The notes under the pieces are model-generated. The model made no database searches. It was not told the DNA's origin and was given only the letters and a program-made list of their open reading frames with translations. Below, piece after piece: positions 27,573 through 36,448 of a stretch of 64,000 bases of DNA. The position numbers were made by a program, and so were the translations under genes. The stretch is from Roseovarius sp. Lineage in GTDB: Bacteria; Pseudomonadota; Alphaproteobacteria; Rhodobacterales; Rhodobacteraceae. The stretch lies in the NCBI GenBank assembly GCA_029212365.1, contig JARGOC010000018.1:1-64000 (forward strand), read 5' to 3'. Position 1 is the first letter of the stretch. Every line of letters begins with the position of its first letter.

Positions 27573-27941
27573 TTACTCTTTCGACAGCATCCACCCCAAT
27601 ACACGGCCACCCAGAATGTGCTGATGATAGTGTGGCACCTCTTGCACACCATGATCGCCGGAATTGGTAATTGTGCGGAACCCGTCACCGATGACATCTG
27701 TCAAGCGGCACACCTCGGCCGAGGCGCGGGTGAAATCCAGCACTTCGGCGTCACTGGCGTTGGCACAGAAATCAGCGTGGTCCACATAGGCACCTTTGGG
27801 GATCACCAAAACATGCACTGGCGCTTGGGGCTGAATGTCACGAAACGCCAGCGTGTGGTCGGTTTCCAGCACCGTGTCATTGGGGATTTCACCCCGCAGG
27901 ATTTTGGCAAAGATATTCTGATCGTCATAGGGTTGGGGCAT
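27573..27941 (-). CDS. HIT-family (histidine triad) nucleotide-binding protein
   Basis: A 122-residue HINT-type protein. The triad is seen in VPHYHQHILGG near residues 100-110 and the N-terminal NIFAKILRGEIPND is typical. It hydrolyses nucleoside phosphoramidates or similar adducts in the cytoplasm. GAGGAT precedes the start. It lies 12 bp after the glycosyltransferase gene on the same strand, probably co-transcribed, although no functional tie is evident. Confidence 0.9.
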   Translation of the reverse strand: MPQPYDDQNIFAKILRGEIPNDTVLETDHTLAFRDIQPQAPVHVLVIPKGAYVDHADFCANASDAEVLDFTRASAEVCRLTDVIGDGFRTITNSGDHGVQEVPHYHQHILGGRVLGWMLSKE

Positions 27942-27953
27942 TCTTATCCTCGG

Positions 27954-29531
27954 TTAATCTGCAAACAAATGTTCTGTTTCAGTGATTTCATGCGCTTTAT
28001 CGGGAGAGATATCAAGGAATTGCGCCAACAAATTGCTTTGGCGCTCCCGGTTATCGCTTTCTCGCAGGATCATGTGGTTTTCAAATTCCTCATCGCGGAT
28101 TTGATCACTTTCAAAGTTCATATCACCGCGGATAGTTGGCAGCAGCCGCTCCAGCGTATCGGGGGGCGTTTGTTCCCCTGCGAGGCCCACACGCATCGCA
28201 TGGCCAATAAGGTATTCATCAGTAAAGTCGCATTGCACTTCCAACAGTTTGGCCACCGATCTGTCACCGCAAAAATCGCGCAACAGATCGAGGCTGTCAG
28301 GATCAATACATACGATCAGCCGGTCGGTTTCATAATAATCAAACAGCATTCGCATCAACGCGCGACGGTGGCGCGTGCGCTTTCCAAGGCTGGCCTGAAT
28401 ACCCCCCAGATCAGGCAGGGCTGTGCTTTCTTCGTTAAACACATACTCCATGGTCGGCACGTTAGTGACTTGTCGAATACGCTCCAGCAGGCGCTTGGCC
28501 ACATGCCATTTCTTGCAGATCACGATCATCAATTCGCGTTCGCGGCCAAGGGTTGATTCCGTTTCCCAGAACCGGCTGGCAAAACGGCGGCCAATGCGCC
28601 CGCGCCCGGTCAGAAACTTGAACAGATTGCGCCCTTCGTTGGAAATCTGGAACTGTGCCGCGTCATCGGCATAAAGAGCCCCAAGGCGCTTTTTCAGCTC
28701 CAGTGCTTCGGCGCTGATTTTACGGGCAAAGAGATAATCTTGCGACAAAAGCAGATCATAATGATCATTATAGAATGTCACCGGCATCCCATAATCAGTG
28801 AACATCAGAAATGTCAGTGTACGGGTTTTAATTTCATCATCCGGGACCAGGTGGCGCACAAGGGTTTGGAAAAATGTTTCATCCGGTATCCAAGTTGTAC
28901 GGAAGAACCGCATGACGTCTTTGCGTTGGCGGGTGAAGTCGATGATCCACTCGATCGTGCGGCGGCGCAAACACCACCATTGGCTGCCGATTTGTACCTG
29001 AATGTCGGACGGAATCTCGCGTGTCAGGCCCAGTTTGCGTTGCAAATTGAACGCGGCATAGAACCGCTTGGGCTGTGTGCGTTCATTGAACCAGTGACGA
29101 TAGATCAGGCGTTCTTCTTTCATGCCCGTCTTGATCCAGTCACTTTCGAAATAGTCAAAGCTCTCGATGTAATCAACATCAGCAGAATCAAGAAACTCAT
29201 GCGCATATTTGGCCGATTTCACGGCCATGCAATCACCGGATAGCATGTAAAAATGCGTGGCCCGTGGAAACTGATCCACCGCCGCCTCAACCGCATTCAG
29301 CGAGGCCTGAACCAATGACCATTCCCCCCAACCGCATTTGATGCGCTTGTTGGCAAAGGTCACATTGGGATTGTCGGCCAGTGCGCTTTTGATCTGGGCA
29401 AAATGCGATGGTTTGGCGCTGGCATCAAAGTGAATCGCCATATAATCGCCCGCGGCGGTCAGCATCTGCGCCTGCCGGATGATGGCATCCGGGTCTTTGT
29501 GACACAGCAGTATGAAAGCAATTTTTGCCAT
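27954..29531 (-). CDS. Glycosyltransferase, beta-1,6-N-acetylglucosaminyltransferase (Branch) family
   Basis: A 525-residue protein. The first about 260 residues match the core-2/I-branching type: IAFILLCHKDPDAIIRQAQML at the start, IHFDASAK, RIKCGWGEWSLVQASLNAVE, HFYMLSGDCMAVKSA and WWCLRRRTIEWI. The C-terminal about 250 residues are a separate region without a domain I recognise. No signal peptide, so a cytoplasmic or membrane-associated enzyme. Divergent from a sulfotransferase gene, which suggests a shared role in building a decorated surface polysaccharide; the acceptor is unknown. Confidence 0.8.
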   Translation of the reverse strand: MAKIAFILLCHKDPDAIIRQAQMLTAAGDYMAIHFDASAKPSHFAQIKSALADNPNVTFANKRIKCGWGEWSLVQASLNAVEAAVDQFPRATHFYMLSGDCMAVKSAKYAHEFLDSADVDYIESFDYFESDWIKTGMKEERLIYRHWFNERTQPKRFYAAFNLQRKLGLTREIPSDIQVQIGSQWWCLRRRTIEWIIDFTRQRKDVMRFFRTTWIPDETFFQTLVRHLVPDDEIKTRTLTFLMFTDYGMPVTFYNDHYDLLLSQDYLFARKISAEALELKKRLGALYADDAAQFQISNEGRNLFKFLTGRGRIGRRFASRFWETESTLGRERELMIVICKKWHVAKRLLERIRQVTNVPTMEYVFNEESTALPDLGGIQASLGKRTRHRRALMRMLFDYYETDRLIVCIDPDSLDLLRDFCGDRSVAKLLEVQCDFTDEYLIGHAMRVGLAGEQTPPDTLERLLPTIRGDMNFESDQIRDEEFENHMILRESDNRERQSNLLAQFLDISPDKAHEITETEHLFAD

Positions 29532-29794
29532 TATGGAAACGGTTTACCCGAACATGCCTCGATTGTTTACCTGAATAATGGTGAACAGGTGTTGAATAAA
29601 GTGAATTGCGTGGTTGAACGCCATTCTTTTGTGAAAATCACGCGTGCTGTTCCAGCGTCACACCGCATTTCACAATATTCCCTTAAATCAGGAATTTTGC
29701 GAAACACCTTAAACAGGCTTTCTTTGCCAATTTTAACGCGGTAAAAACACAAAAGGTCGAAAAACAACGGCAAAAGGCTTTGGAGGCAGCAAAT

Positions 29795-30613
29795 ATGGGA
29801 TTTCCAGGTACCTGGATGACCGAAAGTGAAAGTGTTGTGTACCGTGTGGTGCCTAAATGTGCCTGTTCGACCATCGGACAGATCATGTATTATTCCGATC
29901 ATGGTAAATTTTTTGATGGCGACATTCACGACGCCAAAGATGGGCTGCACAAATGGGCCCGCGAAGACAGCCAGAAGCTGATCAACGCCAATGTGAAGAC
30001 GCATACCTCTTATGCTTTCACATGTGTGCGCAATCCCTACACACGCATCCTCAGCTCGTTTTTTGACAAAATTTGCGGCATTCAGCGCAACGGTCAGCGG
30101 TATCGTGGCAAGCTGGTTCCCTTATTGATACAGAAATACGGGATCGAGGTCGGCGGCGAGGACGGCAAGGAAGAGTTCGATCAGATACAGAGCTTTCGCC
30201 GCTTTTTACTGTTTGCGCGTGACACCATCCGCTGGCGCCGCCCGATGGACCCTGACATTCACTGGTCGGCCATGTCGGGGCATGTTTCAACGTTCATCGC
30301 CAATGGCGGCACCTATGACAAGATTTTCTGGACCGAGGCGTTCAACGACGGAATGGGCGATGTGTTGAAGGCGATCAAGACGCCCAAGACCGTGAAGATC
30401 AAGGACATCCCGAGGTTCAATGAATCTGAGGGCCATGGCCCCAAGCGAGCACACCCGGTTGAGGACTATTTTGACGATCTGTCGATGCATCTGATCAAGG
30501 AAATCTATCACCGCGATTTCGCGTTGTTCAAATATGATTTTGATGATCCTTCAAACAAAATGCCGATTGGCGAGATTGATCTGGATGAAGTGCACGCCAA
30601 GCTGGGGGCTTGA
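29795..30613 (+). CDS. Sulfotransferase family protein (Sulfotransfer_2 type)
   Basis: A 272-residue protein. The PAPS phosphosulfate loop is recognisable as RVVPKCACSTIGQIMYY (residues about 20-36) and the 3'-phosphate element as VRNPYTRILSSFFDKI (about 84-99), as in carbohydrate sulfotransferases of the Sulfotransfer_2 family. The frame opens at a TTG at 29780, but the GGAGG there is the Shine-Dalgarno site of the ATG at 29795. Divergent from the Branch-type glycosyltransferase, so sulfation of an exported glycan is inferred. Confidence 0.8.
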   Translation: MGFPGTWMTESESVVYRVVPKCACSTIGQIMYYSDHGKFFDGDIHDAKDGLHKWAREDSQKLINANVKTHTSYAFTCVRNPYTRILSSFFDKICGIQRNGQRYRGKLVPLLIQKYGIEVGGEDGKEEFDQIQSFRRFLLFARDTIRWRRPMDPDIHWSAMSGHVSTFIANGGTYDKIFWTEAFNDGMGDVLKAIKTPKTVKIKDIPRFNESEGHGPKRAHPVEDYFDDLSMHLIKEIYHRDFALFKYDFDDPSNKMPIGEIDLDEVHAKLGA

Positions 30614-30742
30614 GGCGACCGGGGTATTCCGGCACATCCCAGCATAAAAAGCCGCGCAATCATCGCCCTGAGGGCGGGGCCTATGGCAGAGAGTGCACCC
30701 AGCGTGGTTCTGGCGCCAACCCTGCCATCAGCCCCCTGCCTG

Positions 30743-31729
30743 TCAGATCAGCCCTGCGGCTTTGAACATGGCTTTCACATCCGCCTCGGGGCGCGCGCCA
30801 TAGTGAGCGATCACTTCAGCGGCAGCGATGCAGCCCATACGCCCCGACACCTCCATAGAGGCACCAGTTGCAACACCATAAAGGAACCCGGCCGCGAACT
30901 GATCCCCGGCACCTGTGGTGTCGACGGGCGTCACCTCGTCCACGGGCACACGCACAGTTTCATCCCCCTGCACAATCACCACATCATCGCCCGAACGGGT
31001 GCAGGCGATCAGACCTGACTCAGCAGCAGCTTGTTCAAGCGCCGCGCCGAGGCTTTCTGTTTGGTAGAGAGATTGCCATTCGTGTTCATTGCCGATGACG
31101 TAATCCAGTTCCTTGACCAGTTTACGAAATCCATCACGGTGGCGATCAACGCAGAAGGGATCGGACAGGGAAATACCGGCCTTACCACCTGCGGCACGAC
31201 AGGCGCGGGCAGCTTCAAGAAAGGCGGATTTGCCTTTGTCTTTGTCAAAGAGATAGCCCTCAAGCACCAACAGACCACAATCACCGGCCACGTCCTCGGG
31301 CACATCGGCCGAGCTGAGCTCGGTGGAAATGCCAAGGTAGGTGTTCATTGAGCGCTCACCATCAGGTGACACGAAGATCATCGAGCGCGAGGTCGCCAGC
31401 TCGCCGTACTCAACAGGGCTGTTCACGAAATCAGTGCCAACGTCAGACATGCCTTTGGCATAGTAGTGGCCCAGTTCATCGTCACATACGCGGCCAATAA
31501 ACCCGGTGGTCAGGCCCAATGCGCCCAGACCTGCAATGGTGTTGGCCACGGACCCGCCGGGCATCTGCACACGGTTTTCCATCGCATCATACAAAAATTC
31601 GCCGCGATCCTGTTCGATCAGCTGCATGATGCCTTTTTCGATGCCCATCCGGGACAGAAAGGCATCATCAGATTGGCAGATCACATCCACAACAGCGTTG
31701 CCGATACCGACGGCTTGATATTTGGTCAT
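30743..31729 (-). CDS. PfkB-family sugar/adenosine kinase
   Basis: A 328-residue ribokinase-fold kinase. N-terminal glycine motif VGIGNAVVDVICQ, GGSVANTIAGLGALG, and the C-terminal anion hole with catalytic Asp DTTGAGDQFAAGFLYG. The sequence style (DDAFLSRMGIEKGIMQLIE) is that of the proteins annotated as adenosine kinase in Rhodobacteraceae; substrate not proven. It overlaps the endonuclease III gene in ATGA, so both are translated from one message. Confidence 0.85.
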   Translation of the reverse strand: MTKYQAVGIGNAVVDVICQSDDAFLSRMGIEKGIMQLIEQDRGEFLYDAMENRVQMPGGSVANTIAGLGALGLTTGFIGRVCDDELGHYYAKGMSDVGTDFVNSPVEYGELATSRSMIFVSPDGERSMNTYLGISTELSSADVPEDVAGDCGLLVLEGYLFDKDKGKSAFLEAARACRAAGGKAGISLSDPFCVDRHRDGFRKLVKELDYVIGNEHEWQSLYQTESLGAALEQAAAESGLIACTRSGDDVVIVQGDETVRVPVDEVTPVDTTGAGDQFAAGFLYGVATGASMEVSGRMGCIAAAEVIAHYGARPEADVKAMFKAAGLI

Positions 31730-32370
31730 AGGTTTTTGTCCTCAAACATACAGAGATCACGAATGATGCAAGTCCCGCACAAAGGTTTGCGGGCTTTGCA
31801 ATGATAGCGGCCATGCAAGATCAGCCAATGATGGGCATGATGTTGAAAGTCCGCTGGAATGTTGTCTTCAATGGCGCGTTCGACCGCGTTCACATCTTTG
31901 CCGGGGCAAATGCCGGTGCGATTGCCGACGCGGAAAATATGGGTGTCGACAGCCTGAGCAGGCATGCCCCACCACATGTTCAGCACCACATTGGCGGTTT
32001 TGCGCCCCACACCTGGCAGGGATTGCAGGGCCGCGCGTGAATTTGGCACCTCGCCGTTATACTCATCCACCAGGATTTGGCTGAGCTTGATCACGTTCTT
32101 AGCCTTTTGGCGAAAAAGGCCGATGGTCTTGATATGTTCGGTCAACCCGTCCAGCCCGAGATCAAGCATCTTTTGCGGCGTATCGGCAATCTTGAACAGT
32201 GCACGGGTGGCTTTGTTGACGCCCGCATCAGTGGCCTGCGCTGACAGGGCCACGGCCACCACGAGCGTATAGACATTCACATGCTCAAGCTCGCCCTTTG
32301 GTTCGGGCTCGGCCTCCTGAAAGCGCGTGAAAATTGCGCGGATGGTATGATAATCAAGCTGTTTTGCCAT
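31726..32370 (-). CDS. nth: Endonuclease III
   Basis: A 214-residue DNA glycosylase/AP lyase for oxidised pyrimidines. Helix-hairpin-helix LPGVGRKTANVVLN carries the catalytic Lys, VDTHIFRVGNR the catalytic Asp, and the C-terminal cluster motif C-x6-C-x2-C-x5-C is intact (CKARKPLCGTCIIRDLC). AAGGA upstream of the ATG. Middle gene of an operon: secreted helical protein, nth, PfkB kinase. Confidence 0.95.
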   Translation of the reverse strand: MAKQLDYHTIRAIFTRFQEAEPEPKGELEHVNVYTLVVAVALSAQATDAGVNKATRALFKIADTPQKMLDLGLDGLTEHIKTIGLFRQKAKNVIKLSQILVDEYNGEVPNSRAALQSLPGVGRKTANVVLNMWWGMPAQAVDTHIFRVGNRTGICPGKDVNAVERAIEDNIPADFQHHAHHWLILHGRYHCKARKPLCGTCIIRDLCMFEDKNL

Positions 32371-32412
32371 AGCCCTGCTTCCTTGCCGCGCATGGGTGCA
32401 GTTGGCAAGGGG

Positions 32413-34212
32413 TCAGAGGGCAAAATCATCATAGGGATAGACAATCTGTGCCGGTTCAGGCTTAAGCCCCCGCGCAATTGATTGCAGCGTTTTTATCCGG
32501 CTGCGCGCGGCGGGCATGGCCCCGTATTTGCCCATCACATCTTGGATTTGGTCGTAATAGCCCTCAGCAGCAGGCCAATCACCTTGGCTGGCCCAAAAGG
32601 CGGCGGCATCGGCGTTAAACACCTGTGCCAGTTCAGGATAGCCATCCGCCACCAGACGCGCCGCTTCTTCGCCAATCAAAGGGCGCAGGGCAGTGATATA
32701 CGCGTCGCGCTGCCAATCGGGCACCTGCGGTGTGTATGCCATCCAATAGGTCATGTTGCGTGGGCCGGCCTGGGCCTCAAGGACCAACAGTGCGATGTTC
32801 AGCCGGTTTGCCTGCGCAAAGGCATCGACAATCTGATTATCAGTCAGCCCAGCCGCCCGCATCCGCGGGATCGCCACTTCACCCGGATAGAGAAACGCAG
32901 CCGTTTCGCCAACAAACACCGCAGCCTGATTGTCAGGCGCCTGTTGGGGGGAGGGCATGGGCCGTTCACCCAGATAGGCCATGGCACGATCCTCAAAGGC
33001 GAAAGCATCATCGCGGCGATCATAGAGCGACAGCCTTTGGGTGATAGCAATGGCAGCACTCAGCGCGTCCTGATCCAACCAGATACCCCAATACTCACGG
33101 GTCTGATACGGAGTCGGGTCGGCTATGAGCATGTCAAACCGTGCCATCATCAGATCGAGCCATTGATCGGCCCAGGGGGATGGCTCTTCCGGCAGATCAA
33201 AAAGGGCAAGACCCGGAACACCGGGATAATGCGCAAAGGTCATGTCTATGAGTTGAAGCGCGCCATCTGTGAGGCCCAGCCGCAGGGCAGTGCGGGCGTT
33301 CAGCATCGGGGTGATGTCGTCGTCGTCCCAACCGTTTTGTAACGCTTTGGTCATGGCGGTGACGGCTGCGTCAAACCCATCCTCACCCGTCTGCCCAGTC
33401 CGGTGCAGCAAGTAACGCCGGGCCAAAGCGGCGGTGATTTCTGCGCCCACAGGCAGATCCTGAGCTGCGCGATTGCCATTTTCGTATACTGCGGTCATCG
33501 CATCCGGGTCACCGGTGCGGGCATACTCATCCTCGGCGGCTTGCAAGGCCAGATCAAACGCGTGCCTGTCAAAAGGAACGGCTTGGATCGGGGTCAATGC
33601 CACTGTCATGCCGGTTGTGGCACGCGTCAGAAGGATCATATCATCCGTGGCAATAGCGTGACGGGCAATGGCGCGCCACGCCAGAAAGGCCGGTTCGCCC
33701 GTGGCCTGTGACGCAGAGGTCGCAGCCGCGCCCGTGTCGCCATCCCGCAGATGAGTCAGCGTGGCAATCGTATGCGCCTGCATCTGCGCAAATGGATCAG
33801 GGGGGGTGCGCGTGCCATCAGGGTTGAGCAGATGAGCGCTGACTTGCAGGTCTTCGGGCAGCCGCTGAGACCACGCGCTTGAAAGATTGGCGTCACCAGC
33901 CTGCAATGAGATACGGTAAATCTCAGCCAGATAGTGAGGGTCCACTTCGGGCAGAGGGGCGTGATGGGCCACCAGATCATCATAGTTGAGATCGCGCAAT
34001 AAACTGCGTGCAGCGGCGGCGGTACCGGGCACACCACCCCAATCAATCAGCTCATAAAGGCGGGTGATGGTTGGGTCATCGCCGTGATAGCCCATCGCCT
34101 CAGAGTGCCACAGATCGGTGAAACATGTGGCGTTGGGCGTGCCCCAACACGCGCGCGCCGGAAGGGTGGACGCCAGCACAAATATCAGGGCAAGTATCGG
34201 CCGGTGCGTCAT
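32413..34212 (-). CDS. Secreted/periplasmic alpha-helical repeat protein, unknown
   Basis: A protein of 599 residues if it starts at 34212, where MTHRPILALIFVLASTLPARA-CWG is a signal peptide; the frame itself continues 55 codons further upstream through sequence with no coding look. The body is rich in Ala and in helix pairs of about 35-40 residues (for example LARRYLLHRTGQTGEDGFDA and AAAFWASQGDWPAAEGYYDQ), resembling TPR/Sel1-like solenoids, but no canonical consensus is kept. No catalytic motif seen. It begins the operon with nth. No Shine-Dalgarno is obvious. Function unknown. Confidence 0.7.
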   Translation of the reverse strand: MTHRPILALIFVLASTLPARACWGTPNATCFTDLWHSEAMGYHGDDPTITRLYELIDWGGVPGTAAAARSLLRDLNYDDLVAHHAPLPEVDPHYLAEIYRISLQAGDANLSSAWSQRLPEDLQVSAHLLNPDGTRTPPDPFAQMQAHTIATLTHLRDGDTGAAATSASQATGEPAFLAWRAIARHAIATDDMILLTRATTGMTVALTPIQAVPFDRHAFDLALQAAEDEYARTGDPDAMTAVYENGNRAAQDLPVGAEITAALARRYLLHRTGQTGEDGFDAAVTAMTKALQNGWDDDDITPMLNARTALRLGLTDGALQLIDMTFAHYPGVPGLALFDLPEEPSPWADQWLDLMMARFDMLIADPTPYQTREYWGIWLDQDALSAAIAITQRLSLYDRRDDAFAFEDRAMAYLGERPMPSPQQAPDNQAAVFVGETAAFLYPGEVAIPRMRAAGLTDNQIVDAFAQANRLNIALLVLEAQAGPRNMTYWMAYTPQVPDWQRDAYITALRPLIGEEAARLVADGYPELAQVFNADAAAFWASQGDWPAAEGYYDQIQDVMGKYGAMPAARSRIKTLQSIARGLKPEPAQIVYPYDDFAL

Positions 34213-34341
34213 AGTTGGGGGCCTGTTCTCACATAAACACTGACGTTTGAGATAAGGCCTATCCGCATAAACCGCAATATTCGGGTCGCATGAGGGATCG
34301 CGCAGGCCTATCTTGGCGGGTAAGTCAGAAGGATCAAACCA

Positions 34342-35190
34342 ATGAATGCCGACCCAAACCAAAGCTATCATTTCCACGTGATGCGCCGCGCGATTGATTT
34401 GATTGATCGGGCCAAAGATCCGTTATCATTGAATGATCTGGCGGCAGAAATGCAGATGAGCCCAGCGCATTTTCAACGCCTGTTCACACAGTGGGCAGGT
34501 GTATCACCCAAGCGCTATCAGCAGTATCTGTCACTGGGGCATGCCAAAGATCTGTTGGCGCAGCGGTTCACCACATTGGGCACCGCCCATGAGCTGGGCT
34601 TGTCAGGATCGGGGCGTCTGCATGACTTGTTCTTGCGCTGGGAGGCGATGAGCCCCGGCGAATTTGCCCGCAAGGGAGAGGGGCTGACCATTTATTGGGG
34701 CTGGTTTGACAGCCCGTTTGGCCTGAGTCTGGTGATGGGCACCGACAAGGGCTTATGCGGCATCGGATTTGTCAGTGAAACGGGCGAAAAAGCCGCGATG
34801 GAAGATCTGGTTTCGCGTTGGCCCAAGGCCAGTTTCGTCGAAGACCCCATGAGGCTGCGCCCATGGGTGCTGAATGCCTATGGCGCTGAGAGCGGCGAGG
34901 AACCCACACCGCTTTATCTGATCGGCGCCCCCTTTCAGATCAAAGTCTGGGAGGCGCTTTTGCAAATTCCCTCGGGCCAGGTCACAACCTATTCCGAGAT
35001 CGCCCAATCCATCGGCAATCCCAAGGCCGTACGCGCCGTGGGCACTGCAGTGGGGCGCAACCCGGTCAGCTATCTGATCCCCTGTCACCGTGCGCTGCGC
35101 AAATCCGGCGGACTGGGCGGCTATCACTGGGGCCTGCCCGTAAAGCGCGCCATTCTGGCCTGGGAAAGTGCCCGCCTCGAGGCGGGTTAA
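34342..35190 (+). CDS. AraC-type HTH fused to methylated-DNA-protein-cysteine methyltransferase (Ada-like, no N-Ada domain)
   Basis: A 282-residue fusion. Residues about 10-105 are an AraC HTH (LNDLAAEMQMSPAHFQRLFTQWAGVSPKRY); the C-terminal half is an Ogt domain with PSGQVTTYSEIAQSIG, acceptor-Cys motif IPCHRALRKSGGLGGYHWG. E. coli Ada also has an N-terminal zinc domain whose Cys accepts methyl from phosphotriesters and makes it an activator; that part is absent. So it repairs O6-methylguanine and may bind DNA, but cannot switch the Ada way. AGGATC precedes the ATG; divergent from the secreted protein gene. Confidence 0.9.
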   Translation: MNADPNQSYHFHVMRRAIDLIDRAKDPLSLNDLAAEMQMSPAHFQRLFTQWAGVSPKRYQQYLSLGHAKDLLAQRFTTLGTAHELGLSGSGRLHDLFLRWEAMSPGEFARKGEGLTIYWGWFDSPFGLSLVMGTDKGLCGIGFVSETGEKAAMEDLVSRWPKASFVEDPMRLRPWVLNAYGAESGEEPTPLYLIGAPFQIKVWEALLQIPSGQVTTYSEIAQSIGNPKAVRAVGTAVGRNPVSYLIPCHRALRKSGGLGGYHWGLPVKRAILAWESARLEAG

Positions 35191-35380
35191 CCAAACACCA
35201 AGTGATGAATGAAACCCCAAGGCTGACAGGCCTCAGCGCCCGCGTTACCTCATCTGAAAAGCACATTTTGCGCGGAATGATGCCGAATTCCCCTTCGATT
35301 TCTCTTGGGAGGGACGCTGTTATTGAATATCATCGCCACAGACCCGATCAATCGGGCAATCATAACTGAGGCACGAGAAC

Positions 35381-36046
35381 ATGATCAGAGCAAACAAACA
35401 ACTTTCGATTCTGGCCGGTCTGTCGCTGATTGCGATGGCAGGGTGCACGGACCCCGGACAGGTGGGTGTTGATAACAACGGCTATAAGAAAACCAAAACC
35501 GGCGCGCTGGCGGGCGGTATTGTGGGCGCAGTAACCGGCATATTGGTCAGCGATGACAAGGCCAAAGGGGCCTTGATCGGCGGGGCCGTCGGGGCCGTGG
35601 GCGGGGCCGCAATCGGCAACGCACTGGACAAGCAAGAGGCCGAATTGCGCCAGCAACTGGGCAATGACAACATCCAGATCACCAACACCGGAGACCGGCT
35701 GATTGTATCGATGCCCCAGGATATCCTGTTTGCCGTGGACAGCTATAATGTGCAGCCCGGATTGCGCAGTGATCTGCTGACTGTGGCGCAAAACCTGCAA
35801 AGCTATCCCAACAGCAACGTGCAGGTGGTTGGCCATACGGATAACACCGGCGAGGCCGGCTATAACCAGCAGCTGTCCGAGCGGCGCGCGAATGCCGTTG
35901 CCGATGTGCTGATGAATGGCGGCGTGGCGTTTGAACGCATCCAGACCTTTGGCCGTGGCGAGGACCAGCCAGTGGCATCCAACCTGACGGCTGAGGGCCA
36001 ACGTCAGAACCGCCGGGTTGAAATTGTGATCTTGCCAACGACCTAA
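35381..36046 (+). CDS. OmpA-family lipoprotein
   Basis: A 221-residue outer-membrane lipoprotein. The signal ends in LSLIAMAGC, a lipobox with the Cys at residue 22. Next is a glycine-zipper region (GALAGGIVGAVTG, GALIGGAVGAVGGAAIG; residues 42-83) and then an OmpA/peptidoglycan-binding domain (VVGHTDNTGEAGYNQQLSERRA, TFGRGEDQPVASNLTAEGQRQNRRVEI). Similar in layout to YiaD. Monocistronic: followed at once by the 113-bp repeat and a terminator. Confidence 0.9.
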   Translation: MIRANKQLSILAGLSLIAMAGCTDPGQVGVDNNGYKKTKTGALAGGIVGAVTGILVSDDKAKGALIGGAVGAVGGAAIGNALDKQEAELRQQLGNDNIQITNTGDRLIVSMPQDILFAVDSYNVQPGLRSDLLTVAQNLQSYPNSNVQVVGHTDNTGEAGYNQQLSERRANAVADVLMNGGVAFERIQTFGRGEDQPVASNLTAEGQRQNRRVEIVILPTT

Positions 36047-36153
36047 AGCGTATCGCCTTTCACCTAGTGCAGACAAATGGCGATGCGCCGCGCGCGTATG
36101 AACCTTGGGGCGTTTCAGACACCCCCTCTGAGCCGGGTGTTACGCGAAACGCA
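36042..36153 (+). repeat. 113-bp dispersed repeat, copy A
   Basis: Begins CCTAAAGCGTATCGCCTTT, overlapping the stop codon of the OmpA gene, and ends TACGCGAAACGC. An inverted copy at 43897-44010 shares the first 19 bases exactly and about 70 percent of the rest by eye, including GGGCGTTTC and GGCGATGCGC. No open frame is conserved between copies. Probably a dispersed intergenic element; mobile origin or RNA function unknown. Confidence 0.7.
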
Positions 36154-36184
36154 TTCGGCAAACGTCTGCGAACAACACTAAAGG

Positions 36185-36217
36185 CGCGTGTCCTTAGGGG
36201 TGCGCGTTTTTTGTTTT
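36185..36217 (+). terminator. Probable intrinsic terminator
   Basis: CGCGTGTCC-TTAG-GGGTGCGCG pairs over nine positions if G-U pairs are allowed, followed by TTTTTTGTTTT. It follows the OmpA gene and repeat A. The rest of the interval up to the PlsC-like gene at 36449 shows no gene; it contains CCTCCGGCGGGGATACTTGA at 36221, a string I recall as recurrent in Rhodobacteraceae intergenic DNA. Confidence 0.55.
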
Positions 36218-36448
36218 GTGCCTCCGGCGGGGATACTTGAGGCAAGAAGATGAGATGTCCTGATCAAATAAGAACTGGCAGAGCCCGCAGGGCGAACAGG
36301 GCATCAGAATATTTGCGAAACCATGCGCAAGGGTTATGTGATCGCGAAAATAGCCGCATGATTGTGGGGGGACCACATCACTGGTAAGGTTTCACAGACT
36401 TGCAGTGGCGTGGCTCAACACTCCAAATGGGTTGAACAAGGAGCGCCT

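Noticed and set aside
27504..28556. Plus-strand frame of 350 codons crossing the HIT and glycosyltransferase genes
   Set aside because: Covers the antisense of two recognised genes and resembles nothing.
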